Both the position numbers and the translations under genes were made by a program. From Leucobacter salsicius M1-8 (lineage in GTDB: Bacteria; Actinomycetota; Actinomycetes; Actinomycetales; Microbacteriaceae), in the NCBI RefSeq assembly GCF_000350525.1, contig NZ_AOCN01000015.1, positions 186,001-250,000 of the forward strand: a DNA stretch of 64,000 nucleotides. Direction: 5' to 3'. Positions 32,962-41,625 of this stretch are shown here, piece by piece. The first letter of the stretch is position 1. Each line of letters starts with the position of its first letter. The notes beneath the pieces were generated by a model that worked only from the letters and a program-made list of their open reading frames with translations, searched no databases and was not told the DNA's origin.

Positions 32962-34683
32962 TTACCCAAAGGTGAATGAATACACTTCCACCCCCGCGGG
33001 CACCTCGAGTTCGAGCAGTCCGGCTGTAGGCGATCCGGATCCCAGCAAGGAGTAGGAACGGGGAGTGCCTGAGACCTCGACGGTGCGAGCGCCAGAGTCG
33101 TCGCGCACTTTAAGCTGGCCCTCGCCCGCGACCACCACGCGCACCTCAGTGGCGCGGTAGCTCAGGCTGATTGTTGCAGAGCCTGCTGGCGCGGTCGGTG
33201 TCGCGAACTGGCTTTGGATATTCCACTCGCCCTTGAGCGCAAAGGTGTCTTCGGGCTGGGCCGAAGGGAGAGAGAAGCGCCGCTCACCCGCACCGTAGGC
33301 GCCGGGGCCGGCGAAGTTCACGTCCTTTGCGTAGCCGAGAAACGTCTCGCGGGTGGTTGAACCGACCTCGGGGGTCGTGTCCTTCGTGTCGGTGCTCGCT
33401 GGGAGCTTCGTGCCGGGGTTCGCGTCTTGCAACAGCTCGCGAATCATGCGCTCAGTGGCCTCGTAGTTGCCCTCGCCGAACGAGATGTGCCGCACGATGC
33501 CCTGAGCATCGATCAGGTAGTGCGCGGGCCAGTAGCGGTTGCGGTAGTTGGTCCAGGTAGAAAGCGAGTTGTCGAGCGCGACGGGGTACTCAATTCCGAA
33601 CCCGCGGGCCGCGTCTGCGACGTTCTGCGCGTTCTTCTCGAATGGATACTCGGGGGAGTGGACGCCGATCACCTGGAGCCCGGCGTCGCGGTAGGCGCGA
33701 TCCCACGCAACAACGTGGGGGATCGACCGCTGACAGTTGATGCACGAGTAGGCCCAGAAATCGATCAGCACGACTTGGCCGCGCAGCTCCGTGAGATCTA
33801 CGGCTTCGCCGCCCGGGGTATTCAGCCACCCATCTATGCCGCGAATGCTGGGGGCGGTGCCACAGCTCTCAAGCTCGGTGGCACCGTTTGTGCACTGGTC
33901 GAGTTCACGGTTCTCGTCGGTGACGAGGCCGCCGAGATCGAGGGCCCGCTTGGCAGAATCGCTCGTGGCAAGATCCTGCTGCAGCCCCGCGGTGTAGTCG
34001 GGAATCAGTCGCTGGATCGCCTGTGGCACATTGAAAGCGAGGCCGACTGCGAGCGCGAGCAGCGCGATCGCGGCGGTGATCCGGATCCCGCGCTCGCGCT
34101 TGCGAAACGCGCGCAACCGCTCGGTGAGCCCGCGGCCAGCGAGCGCGAATGCGAGCAGCGGCAGCGCGACGCCGATGGCGAATGAGACGGTGAGCGTGAT
34201 GGTGCCGACGCCAATCGAGCCGGTGGAGCCAGCCACGATGATGGCCGCGAGCACTGGCCCGGCGCAGGGCACGAAGACCGCGCCGAGGGCGAGCCCCATC
34301 CCAAATCCGTTGCCCTTCTCGTTGACCTTGCGGCGGGGTAACCATTGGAACGGGCGCTCCAGCAGCTGCTCGACGCGGGGAAACAACATGCCAACACCGA
34401 TCGCGACGAGCACGGCGACGCCCGCCCAGCGGATCGCGTCCTGGGGCAACGAGAAGAATCCGAGCACGATCGACCCGACCAGGGTCACCGCGGTGAAACT
34501 CACCACCAGCCCCGCGATGACGAAGTAGGGGCGGCTGCGCGGAGCCGGAATGACCTCGGGGCTTTCTCCAATGCGGGCGGACTGCGCGCCCGCGGTCAGA
34601 AAAATGACCGGCAGCACCGGCAAAATGCACGGCGAAATGCCGGTAATGAGCCCGCCCAGCAGGCCGATGAGCACTGTATCCAT
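32962..34683 (-). CDS. dipZ: DipZ: CcdA-type membrane protein fused to a thioredoxin-like domain
   Basis: 573 residues in three parts. The CcdA/DsbD-like membrane domain (1-235) has its redox Cys pair at Cys19 ('ISPCILPVLP') and Cys140 ('VFVPCAGPVLAA'). The TlpA-like thioredoxin domain (about 275-420) has 'FWAYSCINCQRSIPH' with CxxC at 314-317. The C-terminal beta domain (about 435-573) is the DipZ tail. Two more Cys (264, 274) precede the thioredoxin fold. Electrons should pass from cytosolic thioredoxin through the membrane to extracytoplasmic thiols. The start at 34683 has GAGGAGG upstream; longer in-frame sequence upstream runs through the divergent promoter region and is not conserved. 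A SigK-like promoter lies 24 bp upstream. Confidence 0.93.
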   Translation of the reverse strand: MDTVLIGLLGGLITGISPCILPVLPVIFLTAGAQSARIGESPEVIPAPRSRPYFVIAGLVVSFTAVTLVGSIVLGFFSLPQDAIRWAGVAVLVAIGVGMLFPRVEQLLERPFQWLPRRKVNEKGNGFGMGLALGAVFVPCAGPVLAAIIVAGSTGSIGVGTITLTVSFAIGVALPLLAFALAGRGLTERLRAFRKRERGIRITAAIALLALAVGLAFNVPQAIQRLIPDYTAGLQQDLATSDSAKRALDLGGLVTDENRELDQCTNGATELESCGTAPSIRGIDGWLNTPGGEAVDLTELRGQVVLIDFWAYSCINCQRSIPHVVAWDRAYRDAGLQVIGVHSPEYPFEKNAQNVADAARGFGIEYPVALDNSLSTWTNYRNRYWPAHYLIDAQGIVRHISFGEGNYEATERMIRELLQDANPGTKLPASTDTKDTTPEVGSTTRETFLGYAKDVNFAGPGAYGAGERRFSLPSAQPEDTFALKGEWNIQSQFATPTAPAGSATISLSYRATEVRVVVAGEGQLKVRDDSGARTVEVSGTPRSYSLLGSGSPTAGLLELEVPAGVEVYSFTFG

Positions 34684-34706
34684 GGTGCCTCCTCTTGTTG
34701 CGAGGT

Positions 34707-34733
34707 ATTCGGAGCGGCAAGCGATTTGGATTG
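34707..34733 (-). promoter_or_regulatory. Putative SigK promoter for dipZ-sigK-rskA
   Basis: On the minus strand CAATCC (34728-34733) is followed by a 15-bp spacer and CCGAAT (34707-34712), then 23 bp to the dipZ ATG. The same element, same spacing, occurs on the plus strand at 34770-34796. From memory, the mycobacterial SigK consensus is close to CCATCC / CCGAAT; that resemblance is recalled, not checked. Confidence 0.75.
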
Positions 34734-34769
34734 CCGGGATACCGTGCCAAAAAAATTTCTCAGAACATG

Positions 34770-34796
34770 CAATCCGATTTCGTGAGGGCTCCGAAT
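34770..34796 (+). promoter_or_regulatory. Putative SigK promoter for the fasciclin lipoprotein gene
   Basis: CAATCC (34770-34775), 15-bp spacer, CCGAAT (34791-34796), 47 bp before the ATG at 34844. It is a copy of the element driving dipZ on the other strand. The spacers differ in sequence, which argues that the two hexamers are what is conserved. Confidence 0.75.
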
Positions 34797-34843
34797 GAGA
34801 GTTAAGCCGCGGGACACCGTGGTTCCACAATGAGGAGGACATC

Positions 34844-35530
34844 ATGACTACCACCCGCAAGATGATCGGCGCGGCCTTCGCTTTGACGTTCGCAGGAGCA
34901 GTTGCGTTGACTGGCTGCTCGATGGATGCGCCCGCCGATGAGGGAACGAAGCAATCCCAGAATGATGCGGCAGCTGAATCAACGGCGCCCCAGGAAACGC
35001 CTGAGATGGACGGCGCCATGGCCGATCCTGCCGCAAACCTTGTCGGCTCGGGCTGCGCCGCCTACGCAGAGGCCGTGCCCACCGGTGACGGCTCGATCCA
35101 GGGCATGTCACAGGATCCCGTCGCGGTCGCCGCGTCGAATAACCCGATGCTCACGACGCTGGTCACGGCGGTGAGCGGCAAGCTGAACCCCGATGTGAAC
35201 CTAGTCGACACCCTCAACGGCAGCGAGTTCACGGTGTTTGCGCCGGTAGACGATGCCTTTGCCAAGATTGATGCCGCAACCATCGACACACTGAAGACCG
35301 ATAGCGACCTGCTGTCGAAGATCCTCACCTACCACGTGGTACCCGGCCAGATCGAGCCCGCTGACATCGCGGGCAGCCACGACACGGTCGAAGGCGCTGC
35401 GCTCGAGGTGACCGGATCGGGCGACAACCTGAAGGTCAATGGCGCGAACGTGGTGTGTGGCGGAGTGCAGACTGCAAACGCTGTGGTGTACCTCGTCGAC
35501 ACGGTACTGATGCCGCCGGCAGGCCAGTAG
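34844..35530 (+). CDS. Fasciclin-domain lipoprotein, MPT83/MPT70-like
   Basis: A lipoprotein of 228 residues with lipobox ALTGC (Cys25), then a Glu/Asp/Ala-rich linker to about residue 65. One fasciclin (FAS1) domain fills the rest. The match to mycobacterial MPT70/MPT83 is strong and runs through the whole domain: '[20 protein letters not shown]', '[14 protein letters not shown]', '[14 protein letters not shown]', '[10 protein letters not shown]', '[18 protein letters not shown]' and 'VLMPPA'. The two Cys that form a disulfide in MPT70 are present (GSGCAAY and VVCGGV), and may be a DipZ substrate. GGAGG lies just before the ATG. Divergent from dipZ-sigK-rskA, with its own SigK-like promoter. 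Confidence 0.95.
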   Translation: MTTTRKMIGAAFALTFAGAVALTGCSMDAPADEGTKQSQNDAAAESTAPQETPEMDGAMADPAANLVGSGCAAYAEAVPTGDGSIQGMSQDPVAVAASNNPMLTTLVTAVSGKLNPDVNLVDTLNGSEFTVFAPVDDAFAKIDAATIDTLKTDSDLLSKILTYHVVPGQIEPADIAGSHDTVEGAALEVTGSGDNLKVNGANVVCGGVQTANAVVYLVDTVLMPPAGQ

Positions 35531-35559
35531 CGCAACAAGACTTGAGCCCCCCATCAAGC

Positions 35560-35605
35560 AGCCGAGGGCGGTGCACCATCTCAGGATGGTGCACCGCCCT
35601 CGGCT
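35560..35605. terminator. Bidirectional terminator, fasciclin gene / MMPL gene
   Basis: A perfect 21-bp stem (35560-35580 with 35585-35605) with a TCAG loop sits between convergent stops. It is one of the longest perfect stems in the window. Confidence 0.8.
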
Positions 35606-35613
35606 AGTTGTAG

Positions 35614-37800
35614 CTACTCCTTGCCTTGCGCCAGCTTGGACGGCCACCAAATCTTGCGCCCAATGTCGGTTGCGAGTGCGGGCACGAGCAGCGAGCGCAC
35701 GATGAACGTGTCGAGCAGCACACCGAATGCGACGATGAACGCGATCTGCGCGAGGAACAGGATTGGAATCACGGCGAGGGCCGCAAACGTCGCCGCGAGT
35801 ACCAGGCCGGCGGAGGTAATGACGCCACCGGTAATGGAGAGCCCGCGCGCAATGCCCTCGCGCGTGCCGTGTGCGATCGACTCTTCGCGCACTCGGGTCA
35901 TCAAGAAAATGTTGTAGTCAATGCCGAGGGCGACGAGGAAGACGAAGCCGTACAGCGGCACGGCTGGGTCTGCACCGGGGAAGTCGAAGACGTGATTGAA
36001 CACGAGCGCGGCTACGCCGAGCGCGGTACCGAACGACAGGACGGTCGTGGCAATCAGGATGATCGGGGCCAGAATCGACCGCAGCAGCACCATCAGAATC
36101 AGCAGGATCACGAGGAGCACCACGGGAATGATGAGCGTGCGGTCGTGGATCGAGGCGTCGTTCGTGTCGACAGCGGTCGCCGTCACTCCTCCCACGAGCG
36201 CGCTCGTGCCCGCGAGTTCGCTCCGGATCGAGCGCACCGTTTGCTCCGCCGCATCTGAGTCTGCGGCGTCAGTGAGGGTCGCCTGCAGCAGCACGTCTCC
36301 TCGCGACACCGTGGGTGCGGGGGCTGGGGTCCCAGGAGGTCCGAGCGGTTGCACGCCGTCGGCGGTGACCGGGGCGGTGCCGCTGGGGGAGTCGGTCGCA
36401 ACGACGGTGACGCTGTCGACACCCTGGGTGTCGATGAGGGTTTGAGCTGCCCGCTGCAGATCGGCTTCGGGGGTGAGCACGTACACCGGGCTACCTGATC
36501 CGCCGGGGAAGTGCTCGCCGAGCGCCTTCTGGCCGTCGCGTGCCTCGCTCGCACCGAGCACCAGATCTGACTGCGGTACGCCCGACGCGTCGAGCTGGCT
36601 CGCACCAAACATGCCCAGGAGCAGCACGAGTGCCGTGACGATCCAGATCGGGCGCGGGCGCTCGCGAATGCGCTTGGCCAGGCGGGCCCATACGCCCCTG
36701 GGCATCCCGTGCTCTGCGGCCACGGCCTCGGGTTCGTAGTGGGGGCGCTTGGGCCAGAACGCCGCACGCCCAAACGCGAACAGGATCGCGGGCAGCAGCG
36801 TGAGTGCCGCGAGCATCGCGAACACGATGCCCACCGAGGCGACGGGGCCGAGTGAGCTGTTGGATTTGAGATCTGACAACAGCAGGCACAGCAGGCCCGC
36901 GATGACCGTACCGCCAGAGGCGAGGATCGGCTCGAATGAGCCACGAATGGCCTGTTTCGTTGCGGTACCGCGATCCTGCGTGATGCGTAGCTGCTCACGG
37001 AAACGAGAGACATAGAGCAGCGAGTAGTCGGTGGCGGCACCGATCACCAGAATGAAGAGAATGCCCTGGGTCTGGCCTGAGAGCATGAAGAGCCCCCACT
37101 TCGCGAGCCACCAGTTGACGAGTAGTGCAACCGTGAGTGCCATGAGGCTCGTGGTGAGGACCGCTACCGGAAGCAACAGGGAGCGGTAGACCACGATCAG
37201 AATGATGAAGACCGCGAGCAGGGCGACGCCCAGCAGAATTCCGTCAATGCCCGAGAACCCGTTCACGAGGTCGGCGGTGAAGCCAGCGGGGCCGGTGACA
37301 TACACCTGCACGCCGTCGGGGGCGGCCGCGCGTAGCTCGTCACCGATGGCGGTGGTAGCCTCGCGAATCGTGTCCTTGCCCTCGATAGGCACGAACGCCT
37401 GCGCCGCCTTGCCGTCCTCAGAGGGAATCAGGGGTGAGATATCGGTCGAGACGTTGGGCACCGACTGAGGCAGTGCGGCAACCGTGTCGGACAGCCGCGT
37501 GAGCTGCTCGGGCGTGAGCTTCTCGTCGCCCGTGATGACGACGACCGCGGGGATCGCTTCGGAATCGCGAAAGTCCGAGAGCCGTTCTTGCACCTGGGTA
37601 GCGTCGGCTGAGCTCGGTAGGTAAGCGGTCTGGTCGTTTGACGACACCTCGCTGATCTTGCCGAAGTAGGGGCCGCCCACGCTCCCCGCACCCACCCACA
37701 GGAGTATGAGTAGGGCAGGAATCAGTATACGGGCCCAGCGCCGACGTCTTGAGTTCGCGTGTTGTGGTGCAGCCTGAGCGGTTGCGGGATCCGGATTCAT
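35614..37800 (-). CDS. MMPL/RND family transporter
   Basis: A 728-residue protein with the duplicated RND layout: a helix near residue 30, an outer domain (about 50-185), a block of five or six helices (about 190-360), a second helix and outer domain (about 390-540), and a final helix block (about 545-710). The conserved 'GAATDYSLLYVSRFREQL' and 'LGIDYNIFLMTRVREE' (with the proton-relay Asp-Tyr pairs) are diagnostic of the YdfJ/MmpL branch. It should use the proton gradient to export lipids or drugs. It is transcribed away from the marR gene, and an AT-rich region with an inverted repeat lies between, so MarR control is likely. Confidence 0.9.
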   Translation of the reverse strand: MNPDPATAQAAPQHANSRRRRWARILIPALLILLWVGAGSVGGPYFGKISEVSSNDQTAYLPSSADATQVQERLSDFRDSEAIPAVVVITGDEKLTPEQLTRLSDTVAALPQSVPNVSTDISPLIPSEDGKAAQAFVPIEGKDTIREATTAIGDELRAAAPDGVQVYVTGPAGFTADLVNGFSGIDGILLGVALLAVFIILIVVYRSLLLPVAVLTTSLMALTVALLVNWWLAKWGLFMLSGQTQGILFILVIGAATDYSLLYVSRFREQLRITQDRGTATKQAIRGSFEPILASGGTVIAGLLCLLLSDLKSNSSLGPVASVGIVFAMLAALTLLPAILFAFGRAAFWPKRPHYEPEAVAAEHGMPRGVWARLAKRIRERPRPIWIVTALVLLLGMFGASQLDASGVPQSDLVLGASEARDGQKALGEHFPGGSGSPVYVLTPEADLQRAAQTLIDTQGVDSVTVVATDSPSGTAPVTADGVQPLGPPGTPAPAPTVSRGDVLLQATLTDAADSDAAEQTVRSIRSELAGTSALVGGVTATAVDTNDASIHDRTLIIPVVLLVILLILMVLLRSILAPIILIATTVLSFGTALGVAALVFNHVFDFPGADPAVPLYGFVFLVALGIDYNIFLMTRVREESIAHGTREGIARGLSITGGVITSAGLVLAATFAALAVIPILFLAQIAFIVAFGVLLDTFIVRSLLVPALATDIGRKIWWPSKLAQGKE

Positions 37801-37840
37801 GACACCCTCCGATTTGTCTAGCCAGGTTAATTAATATCCA

Positions 37841-37858
37841 ACAGTTTATATATTCTGT
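37841..37858. promoter_or_regulatory. Candidate MarR operator in the mmpL-marR divergent region
   Basis: The 74-bp gap (37801-37874) is strikingly AT-rich against its surroundings. An ACAG-N10-CTGT inverted repeat lies at 37841-37858 around TTTATATATT, with a TTAATTAA palindrome nearby (37827-37834). This fits overlapping divergent promoters with a MarR-type operator. Binding is inferred. Confidence 0.5.
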
Positions 37859-37874
37859 CGGCTAATATAGCACC

Positions 37875-38447
37875 ATGGCCCAGCATGATCCAGCGCCGGA
37901 AGGCGCACCGGGGCTCTACGACGTCGAAGCTAATGACCCGCAGAGCCGCCTCATCGATCGATCCCACATCGATGCCGATTCGATGCGGCAAATTGGTGGC
38001 ATTATGGCTGCACTGGGAGCACTCCGGGCGGCCGAGGACCGCCTCTCGGAGGCTTCCCTCGCTTACATGAAGCTGGGCCGCACCGACATGCGGGCGCTCC
38101 ACTTTCTGATTGTGAAGTCCAACACTGGCGAAGTGGTGACCCCGGGGGCGCTGGCCGCTCACCTCAAGATTTCAACAGCCTCAACGACGAAGCTTCTGGA
38201 CCGCCTGGAGCGGGGCGGGCATGTCACGCGCGCGATTCACCCCCGTGACCGCCGTGCATTTGCGATCGAGATCACACCCGAGACACACGAAGCCGCAATG
38301 CAGACCGTCGGACGCCAGCAGGCGAAGCGGTTTCAGGCTGCGGCACGACTCACCGCGGACGAGCGCGAAGTGGTCACCCGATTCCTGTCCGATATGGCGA
38401 ACGAACTCGACATTTCACAGGAGCCCTGGGCGACCGGCGCGCACTGA
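37875..38447 (+). CDS. MarR family transcriptional regulator
   Basis: 190 residues. The winged helix-turn-helix occupies about 75-150: 'KLGRTDMRALHFLIVKSNTG', 'VTPGALAAHLKISTASTTKL' (recognition helix), 'LDRLERGGHVTRAIHPRDRR' (wing with the conserved Asp-Arg). The N-terminal 50 residues and the C-terminal helices form the dimer interface. It is divergent from the MMPL exporter and most simply represses it until a ligand binds. Start ATG at 37875. Confidence 0.9.
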   Translation: MAQHDPAPEGAPGLYDVEANDPQSRLIDRSHIDADSMRQIGGIMAALGALRAAEDRLSEASLAYMKLGRTDMRALHFLIVKSNTGEVVTPGALAAHLKISTASTTKLLDRLERGGHVTRAIHPRDRRAFAIEITPETHEAAMQTVGRQQAKRFQAAARLTADEREVVTRFLSDMANELDISQEPWATGAH

Positions 38448-38473
38448 CCGTATGCAGTAGGGAGAGGAGCACC

Positions 38474-39370
38474 ATGAACATCGTCATCGCAGGAGGTTCG
38501 GGCCTCATTGGTACCGCACTTACGGCAGCGTTGCGCGAACGCGGCGACGAAGTCGTGCATCTCGTGCGGCGGGCAGCTACCGCCCCAAACGAGGTGAGCT
38601 GGGTCCCCGCCACGGGGCGCCTCGACCCTGGCGCACTCAGCGGCGTCGACGCCGTCATCTCGCTCGGCGGCGCCAGCGTCGGCAGGCTCCCCTGGACCCC
38701 CCGCTATCGCGACGAACTGTGGCGGTCGCGCATCGACGCGACGCGCACGATTGTCGACGCACTGCACGCGCTCGCTGCCCGCGGGGAAGCGGTTCCCGCG
38801 CTGCTGTCTGCCTCCGCGAGTGGCTTCTATGGCTCGGTGCCGGGCGCGCGGCTCACGGAGCAATCCACCGGGGGCGACACCTTCCTTGCGCGGCTCTGCG
38901 CGGAATGGGAGGCCGAGGCGCTCCGTGCCAGTGACGTGACGGGCGTCGCCCTGCTGCGCACCTCACCCATTTTGCACCCCGAGGGCGTCTTGCGCCCCAT
39001 GATCCGGCTCACGCGACTAGGTCTGGGCGGCCCACTCGGCAGTGGAAAGCAGGTGTGGCCGTGGATCTCGCTCGAGGACGAGGTGCGCGCGATCCTGCAC
39101 ATTCTGGACCGCCGGATCACGGGGCCCGTGAACCTCGCCGGCCCGGTTCTTGCCACGAACGCAGAAATCGGGCGAGAGCTGGCACGGGCGCTGCACCGCC
39201 CCTTCTGGGTTCCCGCGCCTGCGTTTGCGCTGCGGCCGGTGCTGAGCAGGGACGCCACCGATTCGCTGCTGCTCGCCGACGCAAACGTCGAGCCCGCAGT
39301 GCTCACGCGTACGGGATTCACGTTCAGCCATGAGACGGCACGAGACGCGATTCGGGCGAGCATTTCGTGA
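38474..39370 (+). CDS. TIGR01777-family NAD-dependent epimerase/SulA-like protein
   Basis: 298 residues of the extended short-chain dehydrogenase fold. The N-terminal 'IVIAGGSGLIGTALTAAL' is the nucleotide-binding Gly-rich loop. 'DAVISLGGASVG', 'LWRSRIDATRTIVDAL' and 'ASASGFYGSVPG' are characteristic of the YfcH/SulA-homologue branch, with Tyr in the latter at the catalytic YxxxK position but without an obvious Lys four residues on. 'VRTSPILHPEG'-like 'LLRTSPILHPEG' also fits. The substrate is unknown. A GGAGAGGAG ribosome-binding site precedes the ATG. It overlaps the photolyase start by four bases. Confidence 0.88.
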   Translation: MNIVIAGGSGLIGTALTAALRERGDEVVHLVRRAATAPNEVSWVPATGRLDPGALSGVDAVISLGGASVGRLPWTPRYRDELWRSRIDATRTIVDALHALAARGEAVPALLSASASGFYGSVPGARLTEQSTGGDTFLARLCAEWEAEALRASDVTGVALLRTSPILHPEGVLRPMIRLTRLGLGGPLGSGKQVWPWISLEDEVRAILHILDRRITGPVNLAGPVLATNAEIGRELARALHRPFWVPAPAFALRPVLSRDATDSLLLADANVEPAVLTRTGFTFSHETARDAIRASIS

Positions 39371-40743
39371 GCGACGCTGCACCGCACTCCACGGTCGTGT
39401 GTTTTCGCGATGACCTGCGCATCGCGGACCATCCGGCGCTCGCCGCAGCGGCCGAGCAAGGCCCGGTAATCTGCCTGTTCGTGCTCGACGAGGTCTCTTC
39501 AGGAGTGCGGCCACTCGGTGGTGCGGCGAAGTGGTGGCTGCACCACTCGCTGACTGAGCTGGCTGCCGCCCTCGAGCAGCTCGGTGTGCCACTCGTTCTG
39601 CGTCGCGGCGCCGCTCAAGACATTGTGCCGCAGGTCGTGGCAGAATCCCGGGCGACGCAGGTGGTCTGGAATCGTCGCTACGGCGGTGCCGAGCGTGACA
39701 TCGATGCGCGTCTCAAAGCGTCGCTGCGTGCCACGGGCGTGGCCGCTCACTCGTACCGGGGTGGCCTGCTGCACGAACCGTGGACCATCGCCACGGAGTC
39801 GGGCACTCCCTACCGGGTGTACTCGGCGTTCTGGCGGCAGCTGCTGCGGCTCCCCTCTCCCGTCGCCCCGGCAGCCGCCCCACAGGTGCTCGTTCGCAGC
39901 GATCGCACCCCTGCGAACGACGCGCTTGCAGCGTGGGGCCTACTGCCCGAGGGGCCGGACTGGGCAGGTGGGCTGCGTGCGCGCTGGACACCGGGTGAGG
40001 CGCACGCGCATGCACGTCTCGCAGCGTTCTTGGCTGGGCCCGCTGAGTTCTACGATGCCGCGCGCGACCAGCTTGGGGTGCAGGGCACCTCAGAGCTGTC
40101 CCCGCACCTGCGCTGGGGCGAGATCTCCCCGCGGCAGGTGTGGCATGCGGCCATCGACTCGGGGCAGCCGGTGGGCAGCTTCCTGTCGGAGATCGGGTGG
40201 CGAGAGTTCGCGTGGCACACGCTGTACCACCACCCCGACCTGCACCTGGAGAGCCTTGATGGTCGGTTTGATCCCCACGCCTGGGCTTTGCGACCTGAAA
40301 GCGAGCACGCTGCGCTGCTCACCGCCTGGCAGCGCGGGGAAACCGGGTTCACGGTGGTGGACGCGGGCATGCGGGAGCTGTGGCATTCGGGAACCATGCA
40401 CAATCGCGCCCGCATGATCACGGCGTCGCTGCTCACCAAGAATCTGGGAATCGACTGGCGCGAGGGGGAAGCCTGGTTCTGGGACACCCTCGTCGACGCG
40501 GATCAGGCCAGTAACCCATTCAACTGGCAATGGGTCGCCGGATGCGGTCTCGACGCGGCGCCGTACTTTCGCATCTTCAACCCCGAGCTGCAGGCAAAGA
40601 AGTTTGACGCGAACGGGGAGTACCAGCGAACGTGGGCAACTGATGCGATGGCCACCCCGCCGATCGTGGACCTGCGTGCCAGTCGCATCGATGCGCTCGC
40701 GCGCTTTGACGCGGTGAAAGCGGCGACCCGCCCTCAGTGCTAG
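39367..40743 (+). CDS. phr: Deoxyribodipyrimidine photolyase (cryptochrome/photolyase family)
   Basis: A 458-residue light-dependent repair enzyme for cyclobutane pyrimidine dimers. The N-terminal alpha/beta domain (about 1-130; 'VCFRDDLRIADHPAL', 'LVLRRGAAQDIVPQ') may bind an antenna cofactor. The C-terminal FAD domain (about 200-450) has 'TSELSPHLRWGEISPRQVWH', 'WREFAWHTLYHHPDL', 'DAGMRELWHSGTMHNRARM' and 'DADQASNPFNWQWVAGCGLD'. The tryptophans of the electron-transfer chain are present in these blocks. It starts at a GTG overlapping the epimerase stop (GTGA). Confidence 0.95.
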   Translation: MSDAAPHSTVVCFRDDLRIADHPALAAAAEQGPVICLFVLDEVSSGVRPLGGAAKWWLHHSLTELAAALEQLGVPLVLRRGAAQDIVPQVVAESRATQVVWNRRYGGAERDIDARLKASLRATGVAAHSYRGGLLHEPWTIATESGTPYRVYSAFWRQLLRLPSPVAPAAAPQVLVRSDRTPANDALAAWGLLPEGPDWAGGLRARWTPGEAHAHARLAAFLAGPAEFYDAARDQLGVQGTSELSPHLRWGEISPRQVWHAAIDSGQPVGSFLSEIGWREFAWHTLYHHPDLHLESLDGRFDPHAWALRPESEHAALLTAWQRGETGFTVVDAGMRELWHSGTMHNRARMITASLLTKNLGIDWREGEAWFWDTLVDADQASNPFNWQWVAGCGLDAAPYFRIFNPELQAKKFDANGEYQRTWATDAMATPPIVDLRASRIDALARFDAVKAATRPQC

Positions 40744-40799
40744 GACCTCGACGGCACCCCTCGGGAGCCGGTGCGCAAAAGCAGCTGGGCGACAAAAAC

Positions 40800-40836
40800 A
40801 AAATCACCCGGTGAGAAATTCTCACCGGGTGATTTT
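40800..40836. terminator. Bidirectional terminator, phr / tRNA-Arg
   Basis: The arms 40800-40817 and 40819-40836 are perfectly complementary over 18 bp, with A tracts entering and T tracts leaving on both strands. It serves the convergent phr and tRNA-Arg transcripts. Confidence 0.85.
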
Positions 40837-40843
40837 CATACTG

Positions 40844-40917
<74 letters not shown>

Positions 40918-41040
40918 CCTGTTGTGCTTGCCATTGGCTTGCCAACTCGTTAAACATTACACGAGGGTTTCAAGAAAGGAAATTCAGCACCCCAAAATCG
41001 TGTTGCCCGGGCGGGTCGTCAGATCGCGGTAGTCTAAGGC

Positions 41041-41577
41041 GTGACCGAAATGACCTCGCAGAACGACCTTGCCCGCGCAGAATCACTGATCCTTGAGATC
41101 CCCGATTACCCGAGCGATGGGATCGTGTTTCGTGACATCACCCCGCTCATTGCCGATGGTGAGGCGCTGCGGGCCACGGTCGACGCGATGATCAAGCCGT
41201 TCGAGGGCACCTTCGACGTGGTCGCCGGGCTTGAAGCCCGCGGCTTCCTGTTCGCGAGCGCGGCCGCCTACGCGAGTGGGGCCGGCCTGATGCCGATCCG
41301 GAAAGCGGGCAAGCTGCCCCGTCCGGTCGTAAAGGTTGAGTACTCGCTGGAATACGGCAGCGCAGTGATCGAGGCCCACGGCGACTTCGCGCCGGGCACC
41401 CGCGTGTTGATTCTCGACGATGTGCTCGCCACGGGCGGCACTCTCGTCGCGGCCCATGACCTAATGAACCAGCTCGGCTACGAGATTGCGGGGACCGCCG
41501 TACTGTTCGAGATCGAGGAGCTAGGCGGTCGCGAAGCACTGGGCGGGCGCGAACTGCACACGGTGTTCTCGAACTAA
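41041..41577 (+). CDS. apt: Adenine phosphoribosyltransferase
   Basis: A 178-residue purine salvage enzyme: adenine plus PRPP gives AMP. 'DYPSDGIVFRDITPLIADG' is the family's N-terminal block, 'VAGLEARGFLFASAAAYASG' the hood, and 'RVLILDDVLATGGTLVAA' the PRPP-binding loop with the acidic pair. The start is a GTG at 41041. Standard length and complete. Confidence 0.96.
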   Translation: MTEMTSQNDLARAESLILEIPDYPSDGIVFRDITPLIADGEALRATVDAMIKPFEGTFDVVAGLEARGFLFASAAAYASGAGLMPIRKAGKLPRPVVKVEYSLEYGSAVIEAHGDFAPGTRVLILDDVLATGGTLVAAHDLMNQLGYEIAGTAVLFEIEELGGREALGGRELHTVFSN

Positions 41578-41625
41578 ACCCGCCGCGAAGTGGGCAAATC
41601 CGAAAGTCACGAGAGAATAGACCAC

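Noticed and set aside
34683-35019. 112-codon in-frame extension upstream of dipZ
   Set aside because: It runs through the divergent promoter region and the antisense of the fasciclin gene; conservation, ribosome-binding site and CcdA start all point to 34683.
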